Assembly (NCBI GenBank): GCA_012103475.1
Contig: WLWS01000005.1
Span: forward strand, 191,001-255,000
Reading direction: 5' to 3'
DNA length: 64,000 nt
Origin: Gammaproteobacteria bacterium
GTDB taxonomy: Bacteria; Pseudomonadota; Gammaproteobacteria; Eutrophobiales; Eutrophobiaceae
A program made the position numbers and the translations under genes. The notes under the pieces are model-generated. The model was not told the DNA's origin. It was given only the letters and a program-made list of their open reading frames with translations, and searched no databases. Shown piece after piece: positions 1 to 8,359 of this stretch (within the stretch, counting starts at the first letter, position 1; each line of letters opens with the position of its first letter).

Positions 1-50
1 GCATTTATTTTACCTTTATCGGGAATGTTTGATTGCTAATAATAGCAGAA

Positions 51-68
51 AGGGGGCCGAAGCCCCCT
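51..68 (-). terminator. Probable glyA terminator hairpin
   Basis: A 7-bp GC-rich stem (AGGGGGC/GCCCCCT) reads as C(UUCG)G, a stable tetraloop, on the minus strand. It lies 28 bases past the glyA stop codon. The T tract after it on the minus strand is short (TTTCTGCTATT), so termination may be only partly intrinsic. Confidence 0.5.
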
Positions 69-95
69 CTGTTTCGTGCTATTTAGTGCTTCCTG

Positions 96-1352
96 TCACT
101 GCTCGTACATTGGAAATTGGGCGCACAGGCGACTCACTTCCGTTCTGACTTTATCCAGTACTGACTCATCACCCATGTTATCGATGACCTGACAGATAAG
201 TTCAGCCACGCGTGTCGCTTCTGCTTCTTTGAAACCGCGGGTGGTAATCGACGGCGTACCGATTCGAATGCCACTGGTGACAAAAGGCGATTGTGGATCG
301 TTGGGTACCGCATTCTTGTTTACCGTGATATGAGCCCGCCCGAGTGAAGCATCGAGATCTTTACCGGTAATGCCCTTATCAACGAGGTCAATCAGAAACA
401 GATGATTATCCGTACCACCGGACACAACTTTCACACCATGCCCGAGAAAAGTGCCGGCCATGACACGTGCATTGTCCAGCACCTGTTGCTGATAAGCTTT
501 GAAGTCATCTTGCATCGCTTCTTTAAAGGCCACCGCCTTTGCCGCGATAACATGCATTAAAGGTCCGCCCTGATAAGCAGGGAATACCATGAAATTGATC
601 TTTTTCTCAATCTCTTCGTTGGCCTTACCCATAATCAGGCCCGCACGCGGACCGCGTAGAGTTTTGTGCGTAGTAGTGGTGGTCACATCAGCTATTTGCA
701 CCGGGCTCGGATAGATCCCGGCAGCAACCAGTCCGGCGACATGAGCCATGTCCGATACCATATAGGCACCCACTTTATCGGCGATATCCCGAAAGCGCTG
801 CCAGTCTATGACTCTCGAATAAGCCGAAAATCCAGTCATTATCAACTTGGGTTTGTGCTCAAGTGCCAGGCGTTCGGCTTCGTCGTAATCGATCTCTCCG
901 GTTTCAGGATGCAGGCCATATTGAACCGCGTTATAAATACGGCCGGATACGTTGACTGACGCACCATGTGTAAGGTGACCTCCGTCAGCCAGACTCATTC
1001 CCATTACCGTATCGCCGGGATTGACCAGAGCAAGATATACCGCACCATTTGCCTGTGAGCCGGAGTGCGGCTGAACATTGGCAAAATCAGCGCCGAACAA
1101 CTCTTTCGCCCGATCGATTGCCAGTTGCTCCGCGACATCCACGTGCTCACAACCACCATAGTAGCGTTTACCCGGGTAACCTTCGGCGTACTTGTTTGTC
1201 AGCACTGAACCCTGTGCCTCAAGAACTCTGGGACTGGCGTTATTCTCAGATGCAATAAGTTCTATATGGTCTTCCTGCCTCTGCTTTTCCTTCTGCATCG
1301 CGGCCCACAGTTCATCATCAAAGCCCGCAATAGACGTATCTTTACTAAACAT
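96..1352 (-). CDS. glyA: Serine hydroxymethyltransferase GlyA
   Basis: GlyA is a cytosolic PLP enzyme that converts serine and tetrahydrofolate to glycine and 5,10-methylene-THF, the main source of one-carbon units. The 418-residue length is normal for the bacterial family. The N-terminal [10 protein letters not shown] and the [10 protein letters not shown] segment (about residues 58-67) are family signatures. The PLP lysine is K230 in the [15 protein letters not shown] motif, and the HSGSQAN cofactor segment is at about 96-102. The ATG at 1352 gives the usual N-terminus MFSKD...DDELW. It is divergent from cyaA with about 240 bases between, and a hairpin follows the stop. Nothing unusual is seen in the protein. 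Confidence 0.98.
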   Translation of the reverse strand: MFSKDTSIAGFDDELWAAMQKEKQRQEDHIELIASENNASPRVLEAQGSVLTNKYAEGYPGKRYYGGCEHVDVAEQLAIDRAKELFGADFANVQPHSGSQANGAVYLALVNPGDTVMGMSLADGGHLTHGASVNVSGRIYNAVQYGLHPETGEIDYDEAERLALEHKPKLIMTGFSAYSRVIDWQRFRDIADKVGAYMVSDMAHVAGLVAAGIYPSPVQIADVTTTTTHKTLRGPRAGLIMGKANEEIEKKINFMVFPAYQGGPLMHVIAAKAVAFKEAMQDDFKAYQQQVLDNARVMAGTFLGHGVKVVSGGTDNHLFLIDLVDKGITGKDLDASLGRAHITVNKNAVPNDPQSPFVTSGIRIGTPSITTRGFKEAEATRVAELICQVIDNMGDESVLDKVRTEVSRLCAQFPMYEQ

Positions 1353-1593
1353 TTGAATTTCCTCGTAGAATTTTTCTTGGATTTGGAATTTGCGATGGCG
1401 AAACCCGTGGACAGACCTCTCCTGCTAACCTGAGTGCCAACAACCCGATAACCCTTGCAGAGTAGCAGAATAAAGCCCTTCATGCATAACTCAGCAGAAA
1501 GACAAACTGAAGCTTTTCAGCTATTTGCCGATATAGAAAAGGCTAAGTCGAAATCGACATGTATTCGTAAAATTCAACAAAATTAATCAGATA
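1353..1593. other. Divergent glyA/cyaA intergenic region
   Basis: This 241-base spacer must hold both divergent promoters. It is AT-rich next to cyaA. A small inverted repeat, GTCGA-AA-TCGAC, sits at 1547-1558, about 35 bases before the cyaA start. On the minus strand the glyA leader has fragments that superficially resemble a glycine riboswitch (CTCAGG and GGAGAG with a wobble-rich stem) but lacks the conserved core, so no riboswitch is called. No confident -35/-10 pair was picked out. Confidence 0.4.
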
Positions 1594-4434
1594 GTGAAAA
1601 TGGCAAGTATCCTACCCCTGGGCAATAACAGTAATCACCTGAAAGAGAGGTTCATGAAAGTGAACCGGATGCGACTGGCCCGCACACATGAATTCCTGAC
1701 GACTGAGCAGGGACATTTGCTCGAACTCCTGCCACTGTTATTCCATATCAATCATCCTGATCTGCCTGGCTTCGCCGGAGATAGCACACCCATAGGGATA
1801 TCGGCGTACTCCCCCAGTTTTTCTGCCCTGAAAGCCTGCAAAGTGCTATTCCCGGCCGTCAAACTTGAACGCAGAGCAAGTCATCAGATGGATATTCAGT
1901 CACTTTTTTGTATGGGTAGCAGCGGCACCATTGCCTACACCAGTAAAAGCGACTTTGATATCTGGCTGGTACATTCTCCGGACTTGTCTAAACAGCAAAT
2001 CGCACAGTTAACGGAAAAAGCGCGCCTGATAGAAACATGGGCGATGAAGCTGCGTCTTGAAGTGCATTTTTTTGTCCTCGACCCAATCACCTTCAAACAG
2101 GGTCAACACGACAACCTGTCATCGGAGAGCAGTGGTTCCGCCCAGCACTATCTTTTACTTGATGAATTCTATCGCTCCAGCCTGCTGTTGGCTGGTCGTT
2201 ATCCAATCTGGTGGCTGGTTCCACCTGAGGAGGAGTATCACTACGAGGAATACATCAGCATGTTGCTTACACGACGTTTTGTTGATGAGAGTGACATTGT
2301 GGACTTTGGTGGACTTGGGAAAATACCGGCTGACGAATTTTTTGGCGCAGCTGTCTGGCAAATCTATAAAGGTATTGGTTCGCCATTCAAATCCGTTTTA
2401 AAACTCTTGCTGATGGAAGTTTACGCCAGCGAATACCCGCAGATTGAATTATTAAGTCACCTCTATAAGTACTCCATTTACTCCGATTCAAAGGATTTGA
2501 TAGACATCGATCCTTATTTGATCATGTATCAGAAAATTGAGTCCTATATGAAACAGCATGAAGACAATGAACGTCTTGACCTGTTTCGAAAGTGTTTCTA
2601 TTTCAAAATCAATATTCGTCTTAGCCAGCAGGTAAAACGCATCAATGTTGATTGGCGTCGGGAACAAATGCAGTCTATGTGTGAAAGCTGGGATTGGGAA
2701 GCTGATAAACTGAATAATCTCGATCAGCAGGACAAATGGCGCATTGATAATGTTATGACCGAACGACGTTTACTTATCAACGCCTTCACCAGTAGCTACC
2801 GCTTCCTGTCTGATTTCGCCCGTAAACATTCTGAAGTATCTCGTCTGAGCCAGACCGAGTTGAATATGCTGGGTCGCAAACTCTATGCGGCCTTTGAAAG
2901 AAAGAGCGGTAAAATTGAAATCGTCAATCGAGGCATTGCTCCAAATATTATCGAACAGGAGCTTTCCTTCTATCACGTCAGGAACCGGGATAATCCCGAT
3001 AGCTGGCAACTGTTTCGGGGTCGGGTAGAAATTGAAACCATCAACAAACAAAAACCTCTGAAACGAACAGAAAGCGCCGTTGAGTTAGTCGTCTGGTGTC
3101 ATTTCAATAAAATCATTGGTCCGAACACAGCACTCTCACTTGTCTCCCCCGATCAAAATCTTACAGTGCGGGAACTCAAAGACATTCAAACTGCTTTGCA
3201 TAAACTATTCCCCGGCGGTGATATTCCGTATACCGATTTTAATGATCTAAGCCAGCCTGCGCGAATAAATACAGCAAGCCTGTTTATCAACATCGGTTTA
3301 AATTCAAGTCCGGCGAAAAACACTGAAGATAGTTACCTGTCCAGCAGCCGTGATGATGCGCTCAGTTATGGCGCCTTGCGGGAAAACCTGGTGAAAACTT
3401 TTGATCTGGTGATTGCAACCAGCTGGGACGAGATTCTCATATTCCGCTATGTTGGAATTGAAGGTTTATTCCAGTGCCTGTCTGAATACATGCGCTGGGC
3501 ACCTCTGCAATTCAGAATCGCACCACCTGCAATCAATGGCTTCAGTTTCTCCTCAACCTACGCGGGCAATATCGTCACACGGGTTGAGCAACTTTTTACA
3601 TCGATCATCAATAGTTACTACAGCCACTCAGCCGCAGAGCACTCACGCTACGTACTTATGGTCGAGGATAATTATTATATTTGCGACTATCGGAAAAACG
3701 CTCTGCATCATGAAAAAATCAGCAGCTATAAGGATCTTGTTAGGGAACTAGGCGCATCCAGAGCGATTTTCAGCCCCGTTGTATTCGACAAGAATACACT
3801 GTGGGATACACCATTAGCTGATATCTATAAGGTAAACGGTGCCGGACTGATTCAAATGTTCTTTCTAATCCAGAACACTACAGTGACCATCTATATTATT
3901 GACGAATGTGGCGCCCTGTTTATTCAGAATATGCCTTACCACGATAGCCAGTCACTAATTAATCATTTCACACTTTTTTTCAAGTCCACCATAACACGTC
4001 GGCACATCCTCTCATTGGAGAACGAAAAGACCATAGATAATTTTCCGATTGAGTTTTATCAAATGAAAAAGACCGAAGCACACAATTATCAGATCACCAA
4101 TATTGAAATCAAGCCAGGCTCAGGCAACAAGAACTTTTTTAACATCCAGGTGATGGGAAATTTGATTGAAGACAACAAGAGTAGTCTGACTATTTATTGT
4201 GAAGATCAGGAGTTTTCTTCTCTTCAATATGGCAATGAGCTCTTCAAAGCAGTCGCCAGTCATGTACTGAAAGGCCGGGCCAGCGGTCAGACCTATCCGA
4301 TTTATATCACAGACATTGATCTCTCCCGCAGCATACTCTATGACCCTGAAGTTGACAGCCTGCAGACAATTCATTTTTTGAAATACAAAAAACGCATTGA
4401 AGACAAATTAAATGAAGCTTTGACCCAGCTCTAG
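1594..4434 (+). CDS. cyaA: Class I adenylate cyclase CyaA
   Basis: This protein makes cAMP from ATP as a cytosolic or membrane-peripheral class I cyclase, the form found in gammaproteobacteria. At 946 residues it matches the long Pseudomonas-type CyaA rather than the roughly 850-residue enteric form. The nucleotidyltransferase signature GSSGTIAYTSKSDFDIW (about residues 108-124) carries the metal-binding aspartates D120 and D122. The long C-terminal part, regulatory in the enteric enzyme, is intact to the stop. Translation starts at GTG 1594 or at ATG 1600; the two differ by two codons and the sequence does not decide between them. A DUF815 ATPase follows 63 bases downstream on the same strand. 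It implies cAMP-CRP regulation in this organism, but no CRP gene is in the window. Confidence 0.96.
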   Translation: MKMASILPLGNNSNHLKERFMKVNRMRLARTHEFLTTEQGHLLELLPLLFHINHPDLPGFAGDSTPIGISAYSPSFSALKACKVLFPAVKLERRASHQMDIQSLFCMGSSGTIAYTSKSDFDIWLVHSPDLSKQQIAQLTEKARLIETWAMKLRLEVHFFVLDPITFKQGQHDNLSSESSGSAQHYLLLDEFYRSSLLLAGRYPIWWLVPPEEEYHYEEYISMLLTRRFVDESDIVDFGGLGKIPADEFFGAAVWQIYKGIGSPFKSVLKLLLMEVYASEYPQIELLSHLYKYSIYSDSKDLIDIDPYLIMYQKIESYMKQHEDNERLDLFRKCFYFKINIRLSQQVKRINVDWRREQMQSMCESWDWEADKLNNLDQQDKWRIDNVMTERRLLINAFTSSYRFLSDFARKHSEVSRLSQTELNMLGRKLYAAFERKSGKIEIVNRGIAPNIIEQELSFYHVRNRDNPDSWQLFRGRVEIETINKQKPLKRTESAVELVVWCHFNKIIGPNTALSLVSPDQNLTVRELKDIQTALHKLFPGGDIPYTDFNDLSQPARINTASLFINIGLNSSPAKNTEDSYLSSSRDDALSYGALRENLVKTFDLVIATSWDEILIFRYVGIEGLFQCLSEYMRWAPLQFRIAPPAINGFSFSSTYAGNIVTRVEQLFTSIINSYYSHSAAEHSRYVLMVEDNYYICDYRKNALHHEKISSYKDLVRELGASRAIFSPVVFDKNTLWDTPLADIYKVNGAGLIQMFFLIQNTTVTIYIIDECGALFIQNMPYHDSQSLINHFTLFFKSTITRRHILSLENEKTIDNFPIEFYQMKKTEAHNYQITNIEIKPGSGNKNFFNIQVMGNLIEDNKSSLTIYCEDQEFSSLQYGNELFKAVASHVLKGRASGQTYPIYITDIDLSRSILYDPEVDSLQTIHFLKYKKRIEDKLNEALTQL

Positions 4435-4497
4435 TATCCCGGGTCTTGCCAGAAGATTCATCTGACCTTCACTTTTTATTGCCTTATAATATGTACG

Positions 4498-5373
4498 ATG
4501 TCGGATATAGATAATTTTTTCAAACGTGCAGATGCCCTCATGGCAAAATTGGAGGGATATTTTCAGCAAGGCACCAGTAACGTAAAGCTGAATGATGCGA
4601 CAGCAAATCGTTGGCGGCGACACGACAACCGCGTTTATCTGCAGGAAGTCCGTAACCCGGGCAAGATTCGTTTGCATGATTTGCAATGTCTCGATCGCCA
4701 GAAAGAAATCATAAGCCGTAACACCCGACAGTTTATTGAAGGACTGCCTGCGAACAACGTCTTGCTATGGGGACCAAGAGGAACCGGCAAATCGTCTCTG
4801 ATTAAAGCCACGCTTAATGAATTTTCTGAGGCAGGTTTACGCTTAATCGAAGTTGAACGTCAGCATCTTGGCGACTTGCCTGACATAGCCGAATTGCTGT
4901 ATCAGGAACAGGATCGTTTCATTATTTATTGCGACGATCTGTCTTTTGAATCAAATGATGCCAGCTATAAGGCACTAAAAGTTGTACTCGATGGTTCGGT
5001 AAACGACACCCCTGATAATGTCCTTATCTATGCAACGTCAAACCGTCGCCACCTGATGCCTGAATATATGAGTGATAATCAGCAAAGTAAGATGGTTGAA
5101 GGTGAACTGCATTTGAGTGAGGCCATCGAAGAAAAAATATCACTTTCAGAACGGTTCGGTCTCTGGCTCTCTTTTCATCCCTTTAATCAGAATCAATACC
5201 TGAGTATTGTCGATCACTGGATAGCCCGCCACGAAATCAATATCGACGACAAAGAACAACTACACAAGGCCGCATTAAAATGGGCACTGGAACATGGATC
5301 CCGTAGCGGCCGTGTGGCATGGCAATTTGCACGAGACTGGGCCGGACAAAAGCAACTCAACGACTTAAATTAA
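4498..5373 (+). CDS. DUF815-family AAA+ ATPase
   Basis: This is a 291-residue cytosolic P-loop ATPase. The Walker A motif GPRGTGKSS is at about residues 92-100, a Walker B-like stretch FIIYCDDLSF is at about 141-150, and a sensor-1-like segment LIYATSNRRH at about 176-185. This combination and length match the DUF815 family of bacterial AAA+ proteins, whose substrate is not established. An N-terminal helical segment of about 80 residues precedes the ATPase core. It follows cyaA with a 63-base gap on the same strand, so cotranscription is possible. The AAA+ call is secure from the motifs; the physiological role is unknown. Confidence 0.88.
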   Translation: MSDIDNFFKRADALMAKLEGYFQQGTSNVKLNDATANRWRRHDNRVYLQEVRNPGKIRLHDLQCLDRQKEIISRNTRQFIEGLPANNVLLWGPRGTGKSSLIKATLNEFSEAGLRLIEVERQHLGDLPDIAELLYQEQDRFIIYCDDLSFESNDASYKALKVVLDGSVNDTPDNVLIYATSNRRHLMPEYMSDNQQSKMVEGELHLSEAIEEKISLSERFGLWLSFHPFNQNQYLSIVDHWIARHEINIDDKEQLHKAALKWALEHGSRSGRVAWQFARDWAGQKQLNDLN

Positions 5374-5390
5374 AAGTCGCGCTACTGAAT

Positions 5391-5765
5391 CTATTTCTCC
5401 TTTTTATTCTGATCTTCCTCTTCTTCGTCTAAAATTCCCTGCTGCCACACATCAGAACAGTAAAGATTGGCTTTCGATACCATCGCCTCGGAGCGACACA
5501 TCTCCCTGAAGTCGGATTTACACTCCCGGTAGCCCTGCTTCCAGCCCCCCTTATAGTCTTCCTCTTTCAGAAGTCGTTCTAAATCCCGCTTGAAACTGTG
5601 CACCAGAGATCCACCAGCAACAAAGCCACTATGGCATCCCTGATTGTATCCTTCCTGCCAGGCCACAGGTTTGTCTTTAACGCGTTCCATATCGGGACTG
5701 AGAATCACCCTGGAGCAAGCGCCAAGTATTGCTATTAATAACACCAGTAAAAATAATCGTTTCAT
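5391..5765 (-). CDS. Small lipoprotein, unknown function
   Basis: An envelope lipoprotein of about 124 residues. Translation from ATG 5765 gives MKRLF followed by a hydrophobic stretch and a lipobox ending ILGAC, with lipidation expected at the first cysteine (residue 17 from this start). A TTG three codons upstream (5774) is a less likely start. The mature part is hydrophilic, with four further cysteines that could form disulfides in the periplasm, and paired G-x-x-x-G segments (WQEGYNQGC and WKQGYRECK) that look like a duplicated short motif. The tail is rich in E, D and K. It is convergent with the DUF815 gene and lies just downstream of the secreted protease on the same strand. No family is recognised. 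Confidence 0.75.
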   Translation of the reverse strand: MKRLFLLVLLIAILGACSRVILSPDMERVKDKPVAWQEGYNQGCHSGFVAGGSLVHSFKRDLERLLKEEDYKGGWKQGYRECKSDFREMCRSEAMVSKANLYCSDVWQQGILDEEEEDQNKKEK

Positions 5766-5790
5766 ATTACTCAATAGTTTAATTAAAAAA

Positions 5791-6624
5791 TCAGGGCGCT
5801 AATCTCTTTTCTGAGGCCCTCAATTCTTCTCTGAGAGCCTGATAAAATTCGCCATCCACAGCAAGCGCAAAATTTTTGTGCTGTTTGTCATCATAATGCC
5901 GACCAGATTTACCATAAACGCCAGAGTCATAGTAATTCTTTCGGGTTAAACCGCTTATGTTAATAGCGAGCAATGCCTGCTTACCATCGACCTGACAAAA
6001 AAGCGGAGCACCCGAAGATCCATCTTTGCTGTCACAATTGTGAGTGATGATACCAGTCTCACTTACCCGTTTTACTTCACAGGAATTATCCAGCAATCTC
6101 GTCTGTGGCCGATCAAAATGAAAACCCGGCATAATTAGACCGCTTTTACATCGATTCTGGAACCGAATAATGCTGATTGTTTCGCAATTTGGCATTAGCG
6201 GCTCCTTACTGCGAAAAACAGACCAGTCATGATCATCTTTACCAATATTATCTTCTTTGCTGTAACCCGAGCTGACAAGTTGCAGATCATGCCAGTTTGC
6301 CTTCCGTTCGGGGTTCAGGCTGAATTGAAACCTGCCACCACCTCGCAATTCACCTTTGCGCCAGCCTTTTCTTGCCAGATTCTGCCAATAGATGGCCGCA
6401 TGACCGGCGCTGATCACTACATCACAATTCGCCCCGCTGAGTAGACCGCTGACAAACTCCTCACCCTCAATGCGGAGCATACCGGTCTGCCTGATTGCCG
6501 CATTATCATGGTAGGCGTCATTAACGGGCACACGATTATCCGGCCCCATCACATAGGCCAGACAAACTGGCAAACAGACTGCGCCAAAGGCGAAGATACA
6601 CAGACGTGGAAGGAAAGCTGGCAT
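5791..6624 (-). CDS. Secreted trypsin-like serine protease
   Basis: A chymotrypsin-fold protease with a predicted signal sequence (hydrophobic residues about 5-25), so probably periplasmic or secreted. The triad can be placed as His in ISAGHAA (H77 counting from GTG 6630), Asp in DDHDWSVF (D135) and Ser in DGSSGAPLF (S206). The GSSGAP nucleophile motif replaces the trypsin GDSGGP and is closer to V8/glutamyl-endopeptidase-like bacterial enzymes. ATG 6624 is preferred; GTG 6630 is two codons upstream. Several cysteine pairs in the mature part suggest disulfides. The small lipoprotein gene lies 25 bases downstream on the same strand, so the two may form an operon. Substrate unknown. Confidence 0.85.
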   Translation of the reverse strand: MPAFLPRLCIFAFGAVCLPVCLAYVMGPDNRVPVNDAYHDNAAIRQTGMLRIEGEEFVSGLLSGANCDVVISAGHAAIYWQNLARKGWRKGELRGGGRFQFSLNPERKANWHDLQLVSSGYSKEDNIGKDDHDWSVFRSKEPLMPNCETISIIRFQNRCKSGLIMPGFHFDRPQTRLLDNSCEVKRVSETGIITHNCDSKDGSSGAPLFCQVDGKQALLAINISGLTRKNYYDSGVYGKSGRHYDDKQHKNFALAVDGEFYQALREELRASEKRLAP

Positions 6625-6876
6625 AATCACTTATGAGTACATAGAATTCGATTGGTTTAATCTCAACAACAACGACGCAACATAGAGTAAAGCCTTATCT
6701 TTGTCAGCAGGAGACTGTAATTCTTATTTTTTCCCTTTATCTTCAGTGAGTTAGTTAAATAGCCCTACACTTATCCGCAACTAAACCACTTAACTTGGGT
6801 ATGAATGTACTTAAAGTCTGGAATTTTATGAGTTTTTCTGTAAGCTTTGCGCCCTTTCTACGGAATGGTCTCGGGC

Positions 6877-7635
6877 ATGAGTAAACGACAGTCGCTGGTA
6901 GCTGCAAACTGGAAAATGAATAGCAATCTGGCCAGCATGAAGCCGCTGGTGGATGCGATTAAAGCCGGTCTTGTAGATAACAATGATGTCGATGTCGCAA
7001 TATGTGCGCCTTCCCTGTACTTGCCGGAACTGGAACAACGCCTTGCAGGAACGGGCATCGCAGTAGGCGCGCAAAACGTGTCAGAACATGAAGCCGGTGC
7101 CTTTACTGGTGAAATTTCGACAACAATGCTGAATGATTTTAACTGTCATTTTGTCATTGCCGGACACTCTGAAAGGCGTAGCATGTATGCAGAAAACGAT
7201 GAGCTGGTGGCAGACAAGTTTGCTCAGATTCAATCTGCCGCAATGGTACCGATATTGTGCGTTGGAGAGCTACTCAGCGAACGCGAGGCCGGCTTAACCG
7301 AAGAAGTTGTGGCAAGGCAACTTGACGCAGTCCTGAGCAAGTCCGGTGTAGCCGCCTTTTCTCAGGCCGTAATTGCCTATGAGCCGGTCTGGGCTATCGG
7401 TACAGGTAAAACAGCCAGCAAGGAGCAGGCTCAGGAAGTACATGAATTTATTCGTCAGCGACTGGCGCAGCAAGATAGTACAATAGCCGCTGGAATCAGA
7501 ATTTTATACGGCGGCAGTGTCAAAGCCGACAATGCCAAAGAACTTTTTTCAATGACAGATGTGGATGGCGGCCTGATTGGAGGCGCTTCACTCAAAGCAA
7601 ACGACTTCCTGGCCATATGCCGGGCGGCGAGGTAA
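6877..7635 (+). CDS. tpiA: Triosephosphate isomerase TpiA
   Basis: TpiA interconverts dihydroxyacetone phosphate and glyceraldehyde-3-phosphate in glycolysis and gluconeogenesis. All signatures are present: substrate lysine in AANWKMN (K13), electrophile histidine in IAGHSERR, catalytic glutamate in AYEPVWAIGTG, and the phosphate loop YGGSVK. The ATG at 6877 gives the family N-terminus MSKRQSLVAANWK. In-frame TTG 6847 and ATG 6865 would add unneeded residues. The product is 252 residues, normal for the family. secG starts 6 bases after the stop, the common gammaproteobacterial tpiA-secG arrangement. Confidence 0.98.
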   Translation: MSKRQSLVAANWKMNSNLASMKPLVDAIKAGLVDNNDVDVAICAPSLYLPELEQRLAGTGIAVGAQNVSEHEAGAFTGEISTTMLNDFNCHFVIAGHSERRSMYAENDELVADKFAQIQSAAMVPILCVGELLSEREAGLTEEVVARQLDAVLSKSGVAAFSQAVIAYEPVWAIGTGKTASKEQAQEVHEFIRQRLAQQDSTIAAGIRILYGGSVKADNAKELFSMTDVDGGLIGGASLKANDFLAICRAAR

Positions 7636-7641
7636 AACAAC

Positions 7642-8091
7642 ATGGAATCATTACAAACAATATTATTGGTCGCGCAGGTACTGATCGCAATCAGCCTGAT
7701 CGGACTCATTCTGATCCAGCACGGCAAAGGTGCTGATGCCGGTGCGGCTTTTGGCAGCGGGGCCTCATCAACAGTATTCGGCTCTCAAGGCTCAGGCAAC
7801 TTCCTGACCAAAGCGACCGCCATACTCGCTTTTTTGTTTTTAGCCAATAGTCTCAGCCTTGCTTTCATCGCCAGCAAACGCATGACCGCGCAGGAAAGCC
7901 TGATGATAGGTTCAGAAATTCAGATTGAACAAGCAGCAGAAGAATCAGCAAACGACATGGAAATGGAAGTTCCGACAGTAGATATGGATATGTCAGAAAT
8001 GATGCAAGAAGAAATCCCGCAAATACCTGGAACTGCGGACGATATGCCTGCTATACCTGATTCTGATATTCCTGCATTACCAACAGAATAA
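7642..8091 (+). CDS. secG: Preprotein translocase subunit SecG
   Basis: SecG is the small inner-membrane subunit of SecYEG that assists SecA-driven export. Two membrane segments (about residues 5-25 and 55-78) flank the conserved GADAGAAFGSGASSTVFGS loop. At 149 residues it is longer than E. coli SecG (110). The extra length is a C-terminal tail of about 65 residues that is strongly acidic and rich in Met and Pro (repeated DM, MDM, IP). The gene sits 6 bases after tpiA and 13 bases before tRNA-Leu, so all three are probably one transcript. Confidence 0.96.
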   Translation: MESLQTILLVAQVLIAISLIGLILIQHGKGADAGAAFGSGASSTVFGSQGSGNFLTKATAILAFLFLANSLSLAFIASKRMTAQESLMIGSEIQIEQAAEESANDMEMEVPTVDMDMSEMMQEEIPQIPGTADDMPAIPDSDIPALPTE

Positions 8092-8104
8092 ATTTCAAAG
8101 AATT

Positions 8105-8190
8105 GCCGATGTGGTGGAATTGGTAGACACGCTATCTTGAGGGGGTAGTGCCTTAACGGCGTGCCGGTTCGACTCCGGCCATCGGCACCA
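8105..8190 (+). tRNA. tRNA-Leu (anticodon GAG)
   Basis: An 86-base class II tRNA with a complete cloverleaf. The acceptor stem is GCCGATG/CATCGGC with A73 and an encoded CCA at the end. The D arm is GTG..CAC, the anticodon stem CTATC/GGTAG with loop TTGAGGG gives anticodon GAG, and there is a long variable arm and a T arm with TTCGACT. It reads CUC and CUU codons. Its place directly after secG is the usual one in gammaproteobacteria. The rimP-nusA-infB block that often follows is absent here. Confidence 0.97.
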
Positions 8191-8359
8191 ATTGAGTAGT
8201 CCACTGTCGGTCCTGTGCGAATTCCTAATTTAGGCTACCACTGGCAACACCAAAATGTCATAGAGATGCGTGGGATTGGGTAAAGGGAGATTTGTTCTTC
8301 CTGTACTCTTACCGACATCCATGTGCCACTAACAGAATCCGTGGACTGTCACCAAATCG

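Noticed and set aside
1353..1480. Glycine riboswitch in the glyA leader
   Set aside because: GGAGAG and CTCAGG fragments and a weak stem occur, but the conserved GCCGAAGG..GCAA core is missing and the order is wrong.
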